In this document: positions 7,922-17,447 of the stretch, piece by piece
Position numbering within the stretch: position 1 is the stretch's first letter
Layout of the letters: each line of letters starts with the position of its first letter
Origin: Arthrobacter sp. H5
Lineage (GTDB): Bacteria > Actinomycetota > Actinomycetes > Actinomycetales > Micrococcaceae
Direction of reading: 5' to 3'
DNA: 64,000 nt
Assembly: GCF_000520595.1 (NCBI RefSeq)
Contig: NZ_KI914978.1
Coordinates: forward strand, 262,232 to 326,231
Made by a program: the position numbers and the translations under genes
Notes under the pieces: generated by a model
What the model was told of the DNA's origin: nothing
The model's input: the letters and a program-made list of their open reading frames with translations, nothing else
Databases searched by the model: none

Positions 7922-10453
7922 ATGAGAATCCAAGAACACCTTCCCCTGTCCGGCGCCGGCGATGAGCAGGCAGACGCCGTCTATGGCGCATTCCTTGAGT
8001 GGGCAACCGGAGAGGGCCTCACGTTGTACCCGGCTCAAGATGAAGCCGTGTTGGAGCTGGTTTCCGGCAATAACGTCATCCTCGCCACACCTACGGGATC
8101 CGGTAAATCCCTGGTGGCCGTCGCCGCCCATTTCCATGCCGTCGCCCAGGGCCGCCGGAGCTACTACACGGCACCGATCAAGGCCCTGGTCTCCGAAAAG
8201 TTCTTTGCCCTGTGCGCGACGTTCGGCGCCGAGAACGTTGGCATGATTACCGGAGACTCAGGCGTCAACCAGGATGCCCCCATCATTTGCTGCACAGCGG
8301 AGATCCTCGCCAACATCGCCCTCCGCGAGGGTGCGGCAGCGGACGTGGGCACGGTCATCATGGACGAGTTCCATTTCTATTCAGATCCGCAGCGCGGCTG
8401 GGCCTGGCAGGTGCCGCTGCTCGAGCTGCCGCAGGCGCAGTTCCTGATCATGTCCGCAACCCTGGGAGACGTGGAACGGTTCGAGAAGGAACTCAGCGAC
8501 CGCACCGGGCAGGAAACCAGCACGGTCAGCTCCGCCGAGCGGCCCATTCCCCTGAACTTCTACTATGCCGAAACAACCATCCAGGAAACGCTTGAGGAAC
8601 TGCTCACCACCCATCAGGCTCCTGTCTATGTGGTGCACTTCAGCCAGGCCGAGGCGATCGAGCGCGCTCAGAACCTCATGAGCGTCAATGTCTGCAGCCG
8701 GGAGGAGAAGGACCGGATTGCGGAACTCATTGCCTCCTTCCGGTTCTCCTCCGGATTTGGCAAGACACTGAACCGTCTGGTTCGCCATGGCATCGGCGTA
8801 CATCATGCCGGCATGCTGCCCAAGTACCGGCGGCTGGTGGAGCAGCTGGCCCAGGCCGGGCTGCTGAAAGTGATCTGCGGAACCGACACGCTGGGCGTCG
8901 GCATCAACGTCCCCATCCGCACCGTTTTGATCACCGCGCTGAGCAAGTACGACGGCGTCCGCACCCGCCTGCTCAACGTGAGGGAATTCCATCAGATCGC
9001 CGGACGCGCGGGGCGCGCAGGCTACGACACGGCGGGGACCGTCGTCGTGCAGGCACCCGACCACGTAGTGGAGAACACCAAGTCGATGGCTAAGGCCGTT
9101 GCCAAGTTCGGCGACGACCAGAAGAAGCTACGGCAGGTGGTCCGGAAGAAGCCGCCCACCGGATTTGTATCGTGGGGGAAGCCAACCTATGACCGGCTGG
9201 TTGAAGGTACCCCCGAACCGTTGACCTCCAGCTTCGCCGTGAGCCATTCAATGCTGCTGAACCTGCTGGAGCGGCCCGGCAACCCTTTCTCGGCGGCGCA
9301 GCGTCTCCTGAATGAGAACCACGAGCCGCGCTCCTCACAGCTGTCCCTTACCCGCCGGGCGCTTGGCATCTATCGATCGCTGGTCACGGCCGGAATTGTC
9401 GAACGTCTTCCTGAACCGGACGCCGATGGCCGCAACATCCGGCTGAAAGTGCATCTCCAGGCAAACTTCGCCCTCAACCAGCCGCTGTCCCCGTTTGCGC
9501 TGGCCAGCTTGGAACTGCTTGACCCGGAGAGCCCGTCCTACGCACTCGACGTCGTCTCAGTGGTGGAAGCGACACTGGAGAAACCGCGTCAGGTGCTCAA
9601 CGCGCAGGAAAAGAAGGCACGCGGCGAAGCGATCGGGGCCATGAAGGCCGACGGCGTCGATTACGACCAGCGGATGGTGCGGCTGGAGGAAATCACCTAC
9701 CCGCAGCCGCTGGCCGAGCTGTTGTTCCAGGCCTTCGAGACCTACCGGTCGGGGGCGCCCTGGCTTGGCGATTTTGAGTTGAGCCCCAAGTCTGTGGTCC
9801 GCGACATGTACGAACGGGCCATGAACTTCGGCGAGTACATCGCTTTCTACGCGCTCTCCCGCTCCGAGGGCATTCTGCTCCGCTACCTGGCGGACTGCTA
9901 CAAGGCCCTCCGCCAGACCGTTCCCACGGAAGCGCTGCGCGAAGACCTCACCGATATCATCGAGTGGCTCGGCGAACTGATCCGGCAGGTCGACTCCAGC
10001 CTCCTGGACGAATGGGAGCAGCTGGCCGCCGGCGTGTCGGCCGGCGACGTGCACGACGTCGACCTGCCGCCTGAACCGGACTCAGTCACCTCCAACGAGA
10101 GGGCCTTCCGCGTGATGGTGCGCAACGAAATGTTCCAGCGGGTCAGGCTCTTCGCAGACGAAAAGGACGTCGCGTTGGGAGAGCTCGACGAAGCCTCGGG
10201 CTGGAACGCCGACCGCTGGGCGGAAGCGATGGACGGCTATTTCGACGAGCACGAAGACATCGACGACGGACCCGATGCCCGCGGACCCGCCCTCCTGATG
10301 ATCGAGAAGCTCCCGGGCAGCTGGAAGGTGCGGCAGATCTTCAAGGATCCACGCGCCCACCACGACTGGGGCATCAACGCAGTCATCGACCTCGCGGCCT
10401 CCGACGAGGCCAGCGTGCCCGTGGTCACCATCACCGGCGTTGGTGGGCCCTGA
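7922..10453 (+). CDS. DEAD/DEAH-box helicase, Ski2/Mtr4-like with DUF3516-type C-terminus
   Basis: Superfamily 2 RNA helicase of 843 residues. Walker A is ATPTGSGKS at about 55-63, Walker B is MDEFHFY near 146, and motif III is MSATLGD. The second RecA domain has VHHAGMLPKYRRLVEQL, CGTDTLGVGINVPIRTV and QIAGRAGRAG, as in Ski2/Mtr4 enzymes. The remaining roughly 400 residues match the actinobacterial family annotated with DUF3516. A role in RNA turnover is inferred from homology. It is followed 21 bases later by the GNAT gene, which has its own -10 box. Confidence 0.94.
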   Translation: MRIQEHLPLSGAGDEQADAVYGAFLEWATGEGLTLYPAQDEAVLELVSGNNVILATPTGSGKSLVAVAAHFHAVAQGRRSYYTAPIKALVSEKFFALCATFGAENVGMITGDSGVNQDAPIICCTAEILANIALREGAAADVGTVIMDEFHFYSDPQRGWAWQVPLLELPQAQFLIMSATLGDVERFEKELSDRTGQETSTVSSAERPIPLNFYYAETTIQETLEELLTTHQAPVYVVHFSQAEAIERAQNLMSVNVCSREEKDRIAELIASFRFSSGFGKTLNRLVRHGIGVHHAGMLPKYRRLVEQLAQAGLLKVICGTDTLGVGINVPIRTVLITALSKYDGVRTRLLNVREFHQIAGRAGRAGYDTAGTVVVQAPDHVVENTKSMAKAVAKFGDDQKKLRQVVRKKPPTGFVSWGKPTYDRLVEGTPEPLTSSFAVSHSMLLNLLERPGNPFSAAQRLLNENHEPRSSQLSLTRRALGIYRSLVTAGIVERLPEPDADGRNIRLKVHLQANFALNQPLSPFALASLELLDPESPSYALDVVSVVEATLEKPRQVLNAQEKKARGEAIGAMKADGVDYDQRMVRLEEITYPQPLAELLFQAFETYRSGAPWLGDFELSPKSVVRDMYERAMNFGEYIAFYALSRSEGILLRYLADCYKALRQTVPTEALREDLTDIIEWLGELIRQVDSSLLDEWEQLAAGVSAGDVHDVDLPPEPDSVTSNERAFRVMVRNEMFQRVRLFADEKDVALGELDEASGWNADRWAEAMDGYFDEHEDIDDGPDARGPALLMIEKLPGSWKVRQIFKDPRAHHDWGINAVIDLAASDEASVPVVTITGVGGP

Positions 10454-10474
10454 TCCCTCGATAGTGTTAAGCGC

Positions 10475-10957
10475 ATGACTATCCGTGAAGCCCGTCCCGA
10501 AGATCTCCCCGTCATCCTTCAGCTGATCCACGACCTCGCGATCTATGAGAAGGAACCGGACGCAGTCAGAAACACACCCGAGTGTCTCGAACGGGCACTC
10601 TTCGGCGCCAATCCCAGCGTCTTCGCCCATGTTGCCGAGACCGGCGAAGGAATCCAGGGGTTTGCCCTCTGGTTCCTGAACTACTCAACCTGGGAGGGCG
10701 TCAACGGCATCCACCTTGAAGATCTTTATGTCCGCCCGGAGGGACGCGGCGCCGGCCACGGCAGGGCGCTACTGCAGGAGCTTGCCCGCATCGCCGCCGA
10801 ACGCGGCTATGCCAGGGTCGAATGGTCGGTGCTGAACTGGAACGAACCCTCCATCGGTTTCTACCGGAGCCTCGGCGCCGCCCCGCAGGATGAGTGGACC
10901 ACCTACCGGCTGACCGGCGCTGCCCTGGCCGGCTTCGCGGGAACGGCCACGGCGTGA
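10475..10957 (+). CDS. GNAT family N-acetyltransferase
   Basis: Acetyltransferase of 160 residues resembling the diamine/thialysine acetyltransferase group. It begins MTIREARPEDLPVILQLIHDLA, has the acetyl-CoA-binding segment LYVRPEGRGAGHGRALLQELARIAAERG, and has the late GNAT strand VEWSVLNWNEPSIGFYRSLGA. A TAGTGT -10 box at 10462-10467 ends seven bases before the ATG. Its stop overlaps the GTG of the alpha/beta hydrolase by four bases, implying coupled translation. The acceptor is unknown. Confidence 0.93.
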   Translation: MTIREARPEDLPVILQLIHDLAIYEKEPDAVRNTPECLERALFGANPSVFAHVAETGEGIQGFALWFLNYSTWEGVNGIHLEDLYVRPEGRGAGHGRALLQELARIAAERGYARVEWSVLNWNEPSIGFYRSLGAAPQDEWTTYRLTGAALAGFAGTATA

Positions 10958-12267
10958 GCGGGCCGTCCGACCTGTACCGCGCGGACCCAACGTATGTGAT
11001 GCGTGGTGTCCGCACCACCGGTCACCACTTCACGGTGCCTCTGGACCACGCGCGTAAAGAGGGCGGGACGATCGAGGTCTTTGCACGTGAGTACACATCA
11101 ACCGATCACGACGACGGCGTCCTCCCCGCACTGCCCTGGCTCCTCTTCCTCCAGGGCGGCCCCGGCGGCCGCGGCAACCGGGTCACGCAGCTCACCGGAT
11201 GGATGAAGGCTGCTGCACGCCACTTCCGCGTACTGATGCTTGACCAGCGTGGAACGGGTTTGTCCACGGCTGCTGACGCGCTCACTCTGGCGGCCCGTGG
11301 CGGACCTGAGGAGCAGGCCGCTTACCTCGCCCACTTCCGGGCGGATTCGATTGTCGCCGATGCCGAAATCATCCGGCAATCGCTGGGGTCCCCGCCGTGG
11401 ACAATCTTCGGACAGAGTTTTGGCGGGTTCTGTGCGCTGAGCTATCTTTCTTTTGCGCCGGAGGGGTTGGCACGGGCACTCATCACAGGCGGTCTGGCAC
11501 CGTTGAGCGGCTCCCCCGACCGCGTATACCGGGAGACCTTCCAGCGTGTCGCGGCGCGCAACCGGAAGTACTTCGACAAGTATCCCGAGGACCGCCTGGT
11601 CGTTAGCCGGATAGCCGGCCATCTGGACAACGTCACAGAAAACCTGCCCACCGGTGAACGGCTGACCACCCGGCGGTTTCAGATGGTTGGGGCCTATCTG
11701 GGCGGGAACGCGCGCATCGACGGCCTGCATTACCTCCTGGAGGATGCCTTTGTTGATACTGCAGCCGGGCCGAGGCTCTCACACACCTTCCTGGATCAGG
11801 TTGGTGCACTTGTCAGCAGATCCTCCAACCCGTTGTACGCGCTGATGCATGAGTCGATTTACTGTCAGGACCAGGCATCCAACTGGTCGGCCGACCGAGT
11901 GCTCCGTGAGTTCCCGGAGTTCCTGCCAACCGCAGCCAGTCCCCTGCTCACCGGCGAAATGGTGTACCCGTGGTACTTCGACGAGGACCCCGCGCTGCTG
12001 CCGCTAAAGGAAACCGCTGAGGTTCTGGCCGCAAAGTCGGATTGGGGACCGCTGTACAGTGCAGAGGCGCTGAGACGCAACACCGTTCCAGCGGCAGCAG
12101 CCGTCTACACAAATGACATCTACGTGGACCGGGATCTGTCCCTTGAAACTGCAGCTGCGGTCAAGGGCCTGCAGGTCTGGGAGACAGATGAGTTCCACCA
12201 CGATGGCATCAGCGACGACGGCGAGGCCATCTTCAACCGACTGCTGCGAATGACCGGCTGGCAGTAG
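10954..12267 (+). CDS. Alpha/beta hydrolase, proline iminopeptidase-like
   Basis: Predicted serine peptidase or esterase of 437 residues, read from a GTG that overlaps the preceding stop codon (GTGA). It has the oxyanion segment LFLQGGPGGRG, the LMLDQRGTGLST strand, and the nucleophile elbow IFGQSFGGFCALSY with Ser in GQSFGG. The histidine is probably in DEFHHDGISD. This pattern and length match prolyl aminopeptidase (S33) proteins. A longer reading from 10894 exists but would lie inside the GNAT gene. It converges on terC after only 14 bases. Confidence 0.92.
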   Translation: MSGPSDLYRADPTYVMRGVRTTGHHFTVPLDHARKEGGTIEVFAREYTSTDHDDGVLPALPWLLFLQGGPGGRGNRVTQLTGWMKAAARHFRVLMLDQRGTGLSTAADALTLAARGGPEEQAAYLAHFRADSIVADAEIIRQSLGSPPWTIFGQSFGGFCALSYLSFAPEGLARALITGGLAPLSGSPDRVYRETFQRVAARNRKYFDKYPEDRLVVSRIAGHLDNVTENLPTGERLTTRRFQMVGAYLGGNARIDGLHYLLEDAFVDTAAGPRLSHTFLDQVGALVSRSSNPLYALMHESIYCQDQASNWSADRVLREFPEFLPTAASPLLTGEMVYPWYFDEDPALLPLKETAEVLAAKSDWGPLYSAEALRRNTVPAAAAVYTNDIYVDRDLSLETAAAVKGLQVWETDEFHHDGISDDGEAIFNRLLRMTGWQ

Positions 12268-12281
12268 ACGGGATCCCGGAA

Positions 12282-13322
12282 TCAGCTCTCGACGTCGGCG
12301 TCCGAGGCGCGGGACTTCCTGCTATCCTCCGCCAACTGGGCATCGACTGCAGTCTGCTTTGCCTTGGGGCTGAGAAGGCTCGCGACAACCGCGACCACAA
12401 TGATCCCGATGATGACTCCGAGGGACGTGAACGTGTCAATCACGGGAACCCACTCGATGTGCTCACCGCCGTTGATGAACGGCAGCTCATTCTCATGCAT
12501 GGCGTGGAAGATGAGCTTGATGCCGATGAATGCCAAGATCAGTGAAAGTGCGTGCTTCAGGTAGATAAGGCGCGTCATCAAACCACCCAGCAGGAAGTAC
12601 AGCTGGCGCAGTCCCATGAGGGCGAAGATGTTGGCGGTAAAGACAATGAAGGGGCTCTGCGTCAGGCCGAAGATCGCCGGAATCGAGTCGACCGCGAACA
12701 GCAGGTCGGTGAGACCAATCGTCACGAAAACGATCAGCATGGGGGTGAAGACCTTCTTGCCGTCCACCACGGTCCGGATCTTGCCGCCGTCGTACTTCTC
12801 CGACATTGGCAGCACCCTGCGCAGTCGGGCGATCAGCGCGTTTTCTGTGTGCTCTTCGTCCTCACCGGAGTCCTTGGCCTGCTGGTAGGCCGTCCAGAGC
12901 AGGAAAGCACCGAAGATGTAGAAGATCCAGCTGAAGTTGCTGATGAGCGCGGCGCCAAGCAGGATGAAGATTCCGCGCAGAATGAGGGCGATGATGATGC
13001 CCACCATGAGAACTTCCTGCTGATACTTCCTTGGCACCGAGAACCGCGCCATGATGATGATGAAGACAAACAGATTATCGATGCTCAGGCTGTATTCGGT
13101 CACCCAGCCTGCCACGAACTGTCCACCGAATTCAGCTCCGGTGAAGTAGAACATCAACCCAGCGAAGATCAGCGCCAGGGAGACGTAGAACGTGACCCAG
13201 AGTCCGGCTTCTTTCATGGATGGCTCGTGTGGACGCTTCACCACCAGGAGCAGGTCGAAGAGGAGCACAAGTCCGAGGACAATAAAGGTGCCTATTTCAA
13301 AGGCAAGGGGTAATTCCAGCAC
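12282..13322 (-). CDS. TerC-family integral membrane protein
   Basis: Membrane protein of about 346 residues with eight or so hydrophobic segments and the family's conserved acidic sites in membrane helices (VTEYSLSIDNLFVFIIIM, GLTDLLFAVDSIPAIFGLT). TerC/Alx proteins are linked to tellurite resistance and manganese export. The start chosen is the GTG at 13322 (VLELPLAFEIG), with GAAAGG six bases upstream; a longer start at 13358 is possible. The charged tail ends in a short coil. The upstream stretch was inspected for a yybP-ykoY manganese riboswitch and none was recognised. Confidence 0.93.
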   Translation of the reverse strand: MLELPLAFEIGTFIVLGLVLLFDLLLVVKRPHEPSMKEAGLWVTFYVSLALIFAGLMFYFTGAEFGGQFVAGWVTEYSLSIDNLFVFIIIMARFSVPRKYQQEVLMVGIIIALILRGIFILLGAALISNFSWIFYIFGAFLLWTAYQQAKDSGEDEEHTENALIARLRRVLPMSEKYDGGKIRTVVDGKKVFTPMLIVFVTIGLTDLLFAVDSIPAIFGLTQSPFIVFTANIFALMGLRQLYFLLGGLMTRLIYLKHALSLILAFIGIKLIFHAMHENELPFINGGEHIEWVPVIDTFTSLGVIIGIIVVAVVASLLSPKAKQTAVDAQLAEDSRKSRASDADVES

Positions 13323-13453
13323 AGGAGGCCTTTCGGAGGGTACGGCGATTGCGCGCAAGTCTCTCCGCCGCTTCCATTGACAGGTGCGACGGCTACGCCC
13401 GGCAGATCTTCGATGGCCTGCGTGTTGACGTTCGTAGCGCTGAGGATACTCCC

Positions 13454-15286
13454 CTACGTCCCGTTCATCTTACCCGTGCTTCGCGTGGATCCGGAAATAG
13501 GCTCTTGCCTGGACAATCGGCGAACGTGCTCGACCAGCTTCGGCTCGGTCCAGTAATCCGAGTGGGACCGCACCGTTCCATCCTCCCGCGGATCGTGGAG
13601 CCTCCGGTTGTCCGCTCCCGGCACGGGGGTACCGATGGGGTCTGTGGTGCGCCAGAAATTCACCCACGATGCGCTCCCTTCCGCAACCCCCCGGAACAGT
13701 GCGGGAGTGAAGGTGTCGGGAAAGAACCGGCGGTAGAGCGAGGACAACGGCGATCCTGCGGTGACGAGGTGCGGCCCTGGCTGCGCGGTCCGGCCATCCT
13801 CCCCCGCGTGCGCGATCAGCCAGGCGCAGATCGCTGACCCCTGGCTGTGCGCCACCAGCACCAACCGGTGCGGGGCGTGCCGCGCTGCTACCTGGCCTAT
13901 ACCGGCCACCGCCGCATCACGGTAGGAAGCGCCCGCAAGCGGATGATGCCTGACGGGCCAGAAACCCGCGACGTCCGCCACCTTGCCCAATACCTCCCGC
14001 ACCGGACGAAGCTGGCCCAGCAGGATCACCAGAATGACTGCGGCACCGGCGAACTGAAGCACAAGAATGGCCAGCGCCAACCATGGGCCGCCCAAACGCC
14101 CCTCTCCCAGCACGACGGCGGCGCCCACAGCAGCCGTCGCCAGCCCCGTTGCCACGGGAAGGATGAGGGGGATCAACCGCGGTGCGGCAGCGGCAACGGC
14201 ATGCCACCAACGTCCGCGGGCAGCTTTGCCCTGCGGCAGTGGAGGCAGCCCGGGAGAGCGGGTGGCCACGAGCACGACGGCGGCTGCCACCACGGTGGTC
14301 AGCACCACGATCAGTGCGAGGAAGGGAAAAAGGTCCAGCCTGCTGTCGCCTGCTTCACGTGGATTGTCATACGCAAGCAGGATCCCAACGCCCGCGGCGC
14401 GTTCTGTCTGCTCGGCTCCGAACAGTCCTGTCACGTAGCCAAGCATGTTGTCCACGATCATTCTCACGAGCGCTGTGACTGTGTGCATCAGCAGAACCGC
14501 AACGATCAGCAGCACCCCACCGGTGACTCCGGGCGCCCGCAGACGCCGCCGCTTCCCGGCGGCGCAGTACCGGACGGCCAGAACAATCGCCGCCATCGTT
14601 GCGAGCACCGTACTGGCAGCTATCCACAACGCCATCGCATCAAGGTGGGCTGTCCCGCCGGTCGGGTCAGCCACCGAGGGCCAGCCGTGCCATTGAACGC
14701 GGGCGGGTTTCAACCAGGCGAGCAGGCCGCCGGTGATTGCAACAGCCGCGATGTGGGCTGCGAGCAGGGCTAATCCGTCTGTCTGCCCGACCTGCGCCCG
14801 CACTACGGTCAACCGCCGATAGACCATCCAGCCGATCAACAGCGACGCCGCGGCAAGGGGAATGAGGCTGTGGCCGGCCGGCAGCGCTGTATACCGAAGG
14901 ACGGTCTCTACCAGCACCACTATCCAGGCCAGCTGCGAGACTGTGAGGATCAATCCCACAAATACGACGGCGGACCGCAACAGGGCCGAGCCGCCGCCCG
15001 GAAGGGACCCTGTCTGGTTGGAGGAGGTCATGTGCCCTGCAACGTTGGCCAGCGTGAAGGGAAAAGCGAAATACCAGAGAAATCCGGCCTGGTTGCGGTT
15101 GGACCGTGACCAGTTGATGATCCGCAGCTCGTGGTCGGGCACGGGCGGCGGCTCGGCTACCTGCACCCAGTCGTTGACGGTGCGCTCGGCCGGCAGGCCA
15201 AGGCTGGTGGAGTAATCGTGGTCACCCACGCCGTGGACACGGATCTCGGTCAGCGGCGTCGGCCCTTCCGGCCTGGGATCAGTCAT
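13454..15286 (-). CDS. Multi-spanning membrane protein with lipase-like alpha/beta-hydrolase motifs
   Basis: Uncharacterised protein of 610 residues. The N-terminus has EIRVHGVGDHDYS, resembling the HGxG oxyanion strand of lipases. The middle holds several hydrophobic helices. The C-terminal third has LVLVAHSQGSAICAWLIAH, a GxSxG-type elbow with Ser in AHSQGS. The two halves of a hydrolase therefore seem split by a membrane block. The gene starts five bases after the uvrB stop on the same strand, so it is probably cotranscribed with uvrB. Substrate and role are unknown. Confidence 0.85.
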   Translation of the reverse strand: MTDPRPEGPTPLTEIRVHGVGDHDYSTSLGLPAERTVNDWVQVAEPPPVPDHELRIINWSRSNRNQAGFLWYFAFPFTLANVAGHMTSSNQTGSLPGGGSALLRSAVVFVGLILTVSQLAWIVVLVETVLRYTALPAGHSLIPLAAASLLIGWMVYRRLTVVRAQVGQTDGLALLAAHIAAVAITGGLLAWLKPARVQWHGWPSVADPTGGTAHLDAMALWIAASTVLATMAAIVLAVRYCAAGKRRRLRAPGVTGGVLLIVAVLLMHTVTALVRMIVDNMLGYVTGLFGAEQTERAAGVGILLAYDNPREAGDSRLDLFPFLALIVVLTTVVAAAVVLVATRSPGLPPLPQGKAARGRWWHAVAAAAPRLIPLILPVATGLATAAVGAAVVLGEGRLGGPWLALAILVLQFAGAAVILVILLGQLRPVREVLGKVADVAGFWPVRHHPLAGASYRDAAVAGIGQVAARHAPHRLVLVAHSQGSAICAWLIAHAGEDGRTAQPGPHLVTAGSPLSSLYRRFFPDTFTPALFRGVAEGSASWVNFWRTTDPIGTPVPGADNRRLHDPREDGTVRSHSDYWTEPKLVEHVRRLSRQEPISGSTRSTGKMNGT

Positions 15287-15291
15287 CCCGC

Positions 15292-17370
15292 TCAGGCGTG
15301 TCCGGCCGACTGCATCTGCCGAAGTTCCTTTTTCAGATCCCCCACCTCGTCACGGAGCCGCGCAGCCAATTCAAAGTGCAGGTCCGACGCCGCCGAGTGC
15401 ATTTGGGCCGTCAACTGTTCGATGAGGTCGGTGAGATCCTCCGCCGGAACAGCTGCCAGTCCGTCGTGGCGGACGGGCGTCCGGCCTTTGCCCTTGCGCT
15501 TCTTGCCCGACTCCTCCAGCAACGCCCGGGTATCGGCGTCCTCCTGTGCGATGGAGTCGGTGATGTCGGCGATACGCTTCCGCAAAGGCTGGGGATCCAC
15601 CCCGTGCTTCTGGTTGTACGCCACCTGGATGGCGCGGCGACGGTTGGTCTCATCGATGGCCTTGGCCATGGAATCGGTGATCCGGTCCGCGTACATGTGC
15701 ACCTCACCGGAGACGTTACGGGCTGCGCGCCCGATGGTCTGGATGAGCGAGGTGGCGCTGCGGAGAAATCCCTCCTTGTCAGCGTCGAGGATGCTCACCA
15801 GTGACACCTCGGGCAGGTCCAGGCCTTCACGAAGAAGGTTGATGCCCACCAGGACGTCGAAGGTGCCGAGCCTCAGCTCCCTGAGCAGCTCAACCCGGCG
15901 CAGCGTGTCCACATCGGAGTGAAGATACTCCACCTTGACACCGTGCTCCAGCAGGTACCCGGTGAGGTCCTCGGCCATCCGCTTGGTCAGCGTTGTCACG
16001 AGCACGCGCTCGTTCTTCTCGACGCGTGTTCGTATTTCCCCCAGGAGATCGTCGATCTGGCCCTTGCTCGGCTTGACGATGACTTCGGGGTCCACCAGGC
16101 CCGTGGGCCGAATGATCTGCTGAACGTAACCGTCGGATTTTCCCAGCTCATATTTGCCCGGGGTTGCCGACAGGTAGACCGTCTGACCGATGCGCTCCAG
16201 GAACTCATCCCACTTCAACGGACGGTTGTCCATGGCGGAGGGAAGCCGGAAACCGTGATCGACCAAGGTCCGTTTGCGGGACATATCACCCTCATACATG
16301 GCGCCGATCTGTGGAATGGTCACGTGTGATTCGTCCACCACCAACAGGAAGTCATCCGGAAAGTAATCGAGTAGGCAGTGGGACGCGGAACCCGAGCCGC
16401 GGCCGTCGATGTGGCGCGAGTAGTTCTCGATGCCGTTGCAGAAACCCATCTCCTGCATCATCTCAAGGTCATAGGTGGTGCGCATGCGCAACCGCTGCGC
16501 TTCCACAAGCTTATTCTGGGACTCAAGCTCCTGGAGGCGTACCCGCAATTCATCCTCGATCTGCTTGACCGCGCGGTTCATCCGTTCGGGTCCGGCCACG
16601 TAGTGGGACGCCGGGAAGACATACATTTCCGTCTCTTCCCGGACAATCTCACCGGTCAGGGGATGGAGGGTGTAGATCTTCTCGACCTCATCGCCGAAAA
16701 ACTCGATCCGGAGCGCAAGTTCCTCATACATCGGAATGATCTCGACGGTATCTCCGCGCACACGGAAGGTTCCCCGATGGAAGTCCATGTCATTGCGGGT
16801 GTACTGCATAGACACAAACTTCCGCAGCAGATCATCCCTGTTCATGGTGTCACCCCGCTTAAGAGTGACCATGCCGGCAACGTACTCCTCGGGAGTTCCC
16901 AGGCCATAGATGCAGGAGACAGTGGCCACCACAATGACATCCCTGCGGGTCAGGAGCGCATTAGTTGCAGAGTGCCTTAGCCGCTCAACTTCCTCATTAA
17001 CGGAGGAGTCCTTTTCGATGAAGGTGTCCGTCTGCGGGACGTAGGCCTCCGGCTGGTAATAGTCGTAATAGGAGACGAAATACTCAACGGCGTTATTAGG
17101 CAACAGTTCACGGAATTCGTTGGCCAACTGGGCTGCGAGGGTCTTGTTCTGAACCATGACCAGGGTTGGCCGCTGGATCTGCTCGATCAGCCACGCCGTC
17201 GTCGCGCTTTTACCTGTGCCCGTGGCGCCCAGCAACACAACGTCTTTCTCGCCCGCGTTGACGCGCTCGCTGAGTTCGGCGATGGCGGCCGGTTGGTCGC
17301 CGGCGGGCTTGAAGTCGCTGATGACCTCGAACGGTGCCACCACACGGTTGATATCCTGCGCAAGACTCAT
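15292..17370 (-). CDS. uvrB: Excinuclease ABC subunit B
   Basis: Helicase-like damage-verification subunit, 692 residues. Walker A is [16 protein letters not shown], the beta-hairpin segment is [31 protein letters not shown], given here by position (about residues 90-120), and [10 protein letters not shown] and QTIGRAARN are helicase motifs. The C-terminal UVR motif that contacts UvrC is [27 protein letters not shown] -10 box at 17378-17383 lies seven bases before the ATG, so it may be transcribed apart from coaE, 77 bases upstream. No LexA box was seen here, unlike uvrA. Confidence 0.98.
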   Translation of the reverse strand: MSLAQDINRVVAPFEVISDFKPAGDQPAAIAELSERVNAGEKDVVLLGATGTGKSATTAWLIEQIQRPTLVMVQNKTLAAQLANEFRELLPNNAVEYFVSYYDYYQPEAYVPQTDTFIEKDSSVNEEVERLRHSATNALLTRRDVIVVATVSCIYGLGTPEEYVAGMVTLKRGDTMNRDDLLRKFVSMQYTRNDMDFHRGTFRVRGDTVEIIPMYEELALRIEFFGDEVEKIYTLHPLTGEIVREETEMYVFPASHYVAGPERMNRAVKQIEDELRVRLQELESQNKLVEAQRLRMRTTYDLEMMQEMGFCNGIENYSRHIDGRGSGSASHCLLDYFPDDFLLVVDESHVTIPQIGAMYEGDMSRKRTLVDHGFRLPSAMDNRPLKWDEFLERIGQTVYLSATPGKYELGKSDGYVQQIIRPTGLVDPEVIVKPSKGQIDDLLGEIRTRVEKNERVLVTTLTKRMAEDLTGYLLEHGVKVEYLHSDVDTLRRVELLRELRLGTFDVLVGINLLREGLDLPEVSLVSILDADKEGFLRSATSLIQTIGRAARNVSGEVHMYADRITDSMAKAIDETNRRRAIQVAYNQKHGVDPQPLRKRIADITDSIAQEDADTRALLEESGKKRKGKGRTPVRHDGLAAVPAEDLTDLIEQLTAQMHSAASDLHFELAARLRDEVGDLKKELRQMQSAGHA

Positions 17371-17377
17371 GGATAAA

Positions 17378-17383
17378 ACGTTA
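17378..17383 (-). promoter_or_regulatory. Predicted -10 box of uvrB
   Basis: TAACGT on the minus strand, seven bases from the ATG, fits a leaderless promoter. Confidence 0.45.
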
Positions 17384-17447
17384 GTCCCTTCCGCGGACAG
17401 CCAGTGTCCTCAATGGAGGTTATTCTCGCGAAGCGGAACAGCCGCGC

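Noticed and set aside
12270-12279. CGGGATCCCG palindrome between convergent hydrolase and terC genes as terminator
   Set aside because: No loop is left when paired and no T run follows.
13323-13453. Possible manganese riboswitch (yybP-ykoY) before terC
   Set aside because: The conserved riboswitch loops were not recognisable, and the gap is short.
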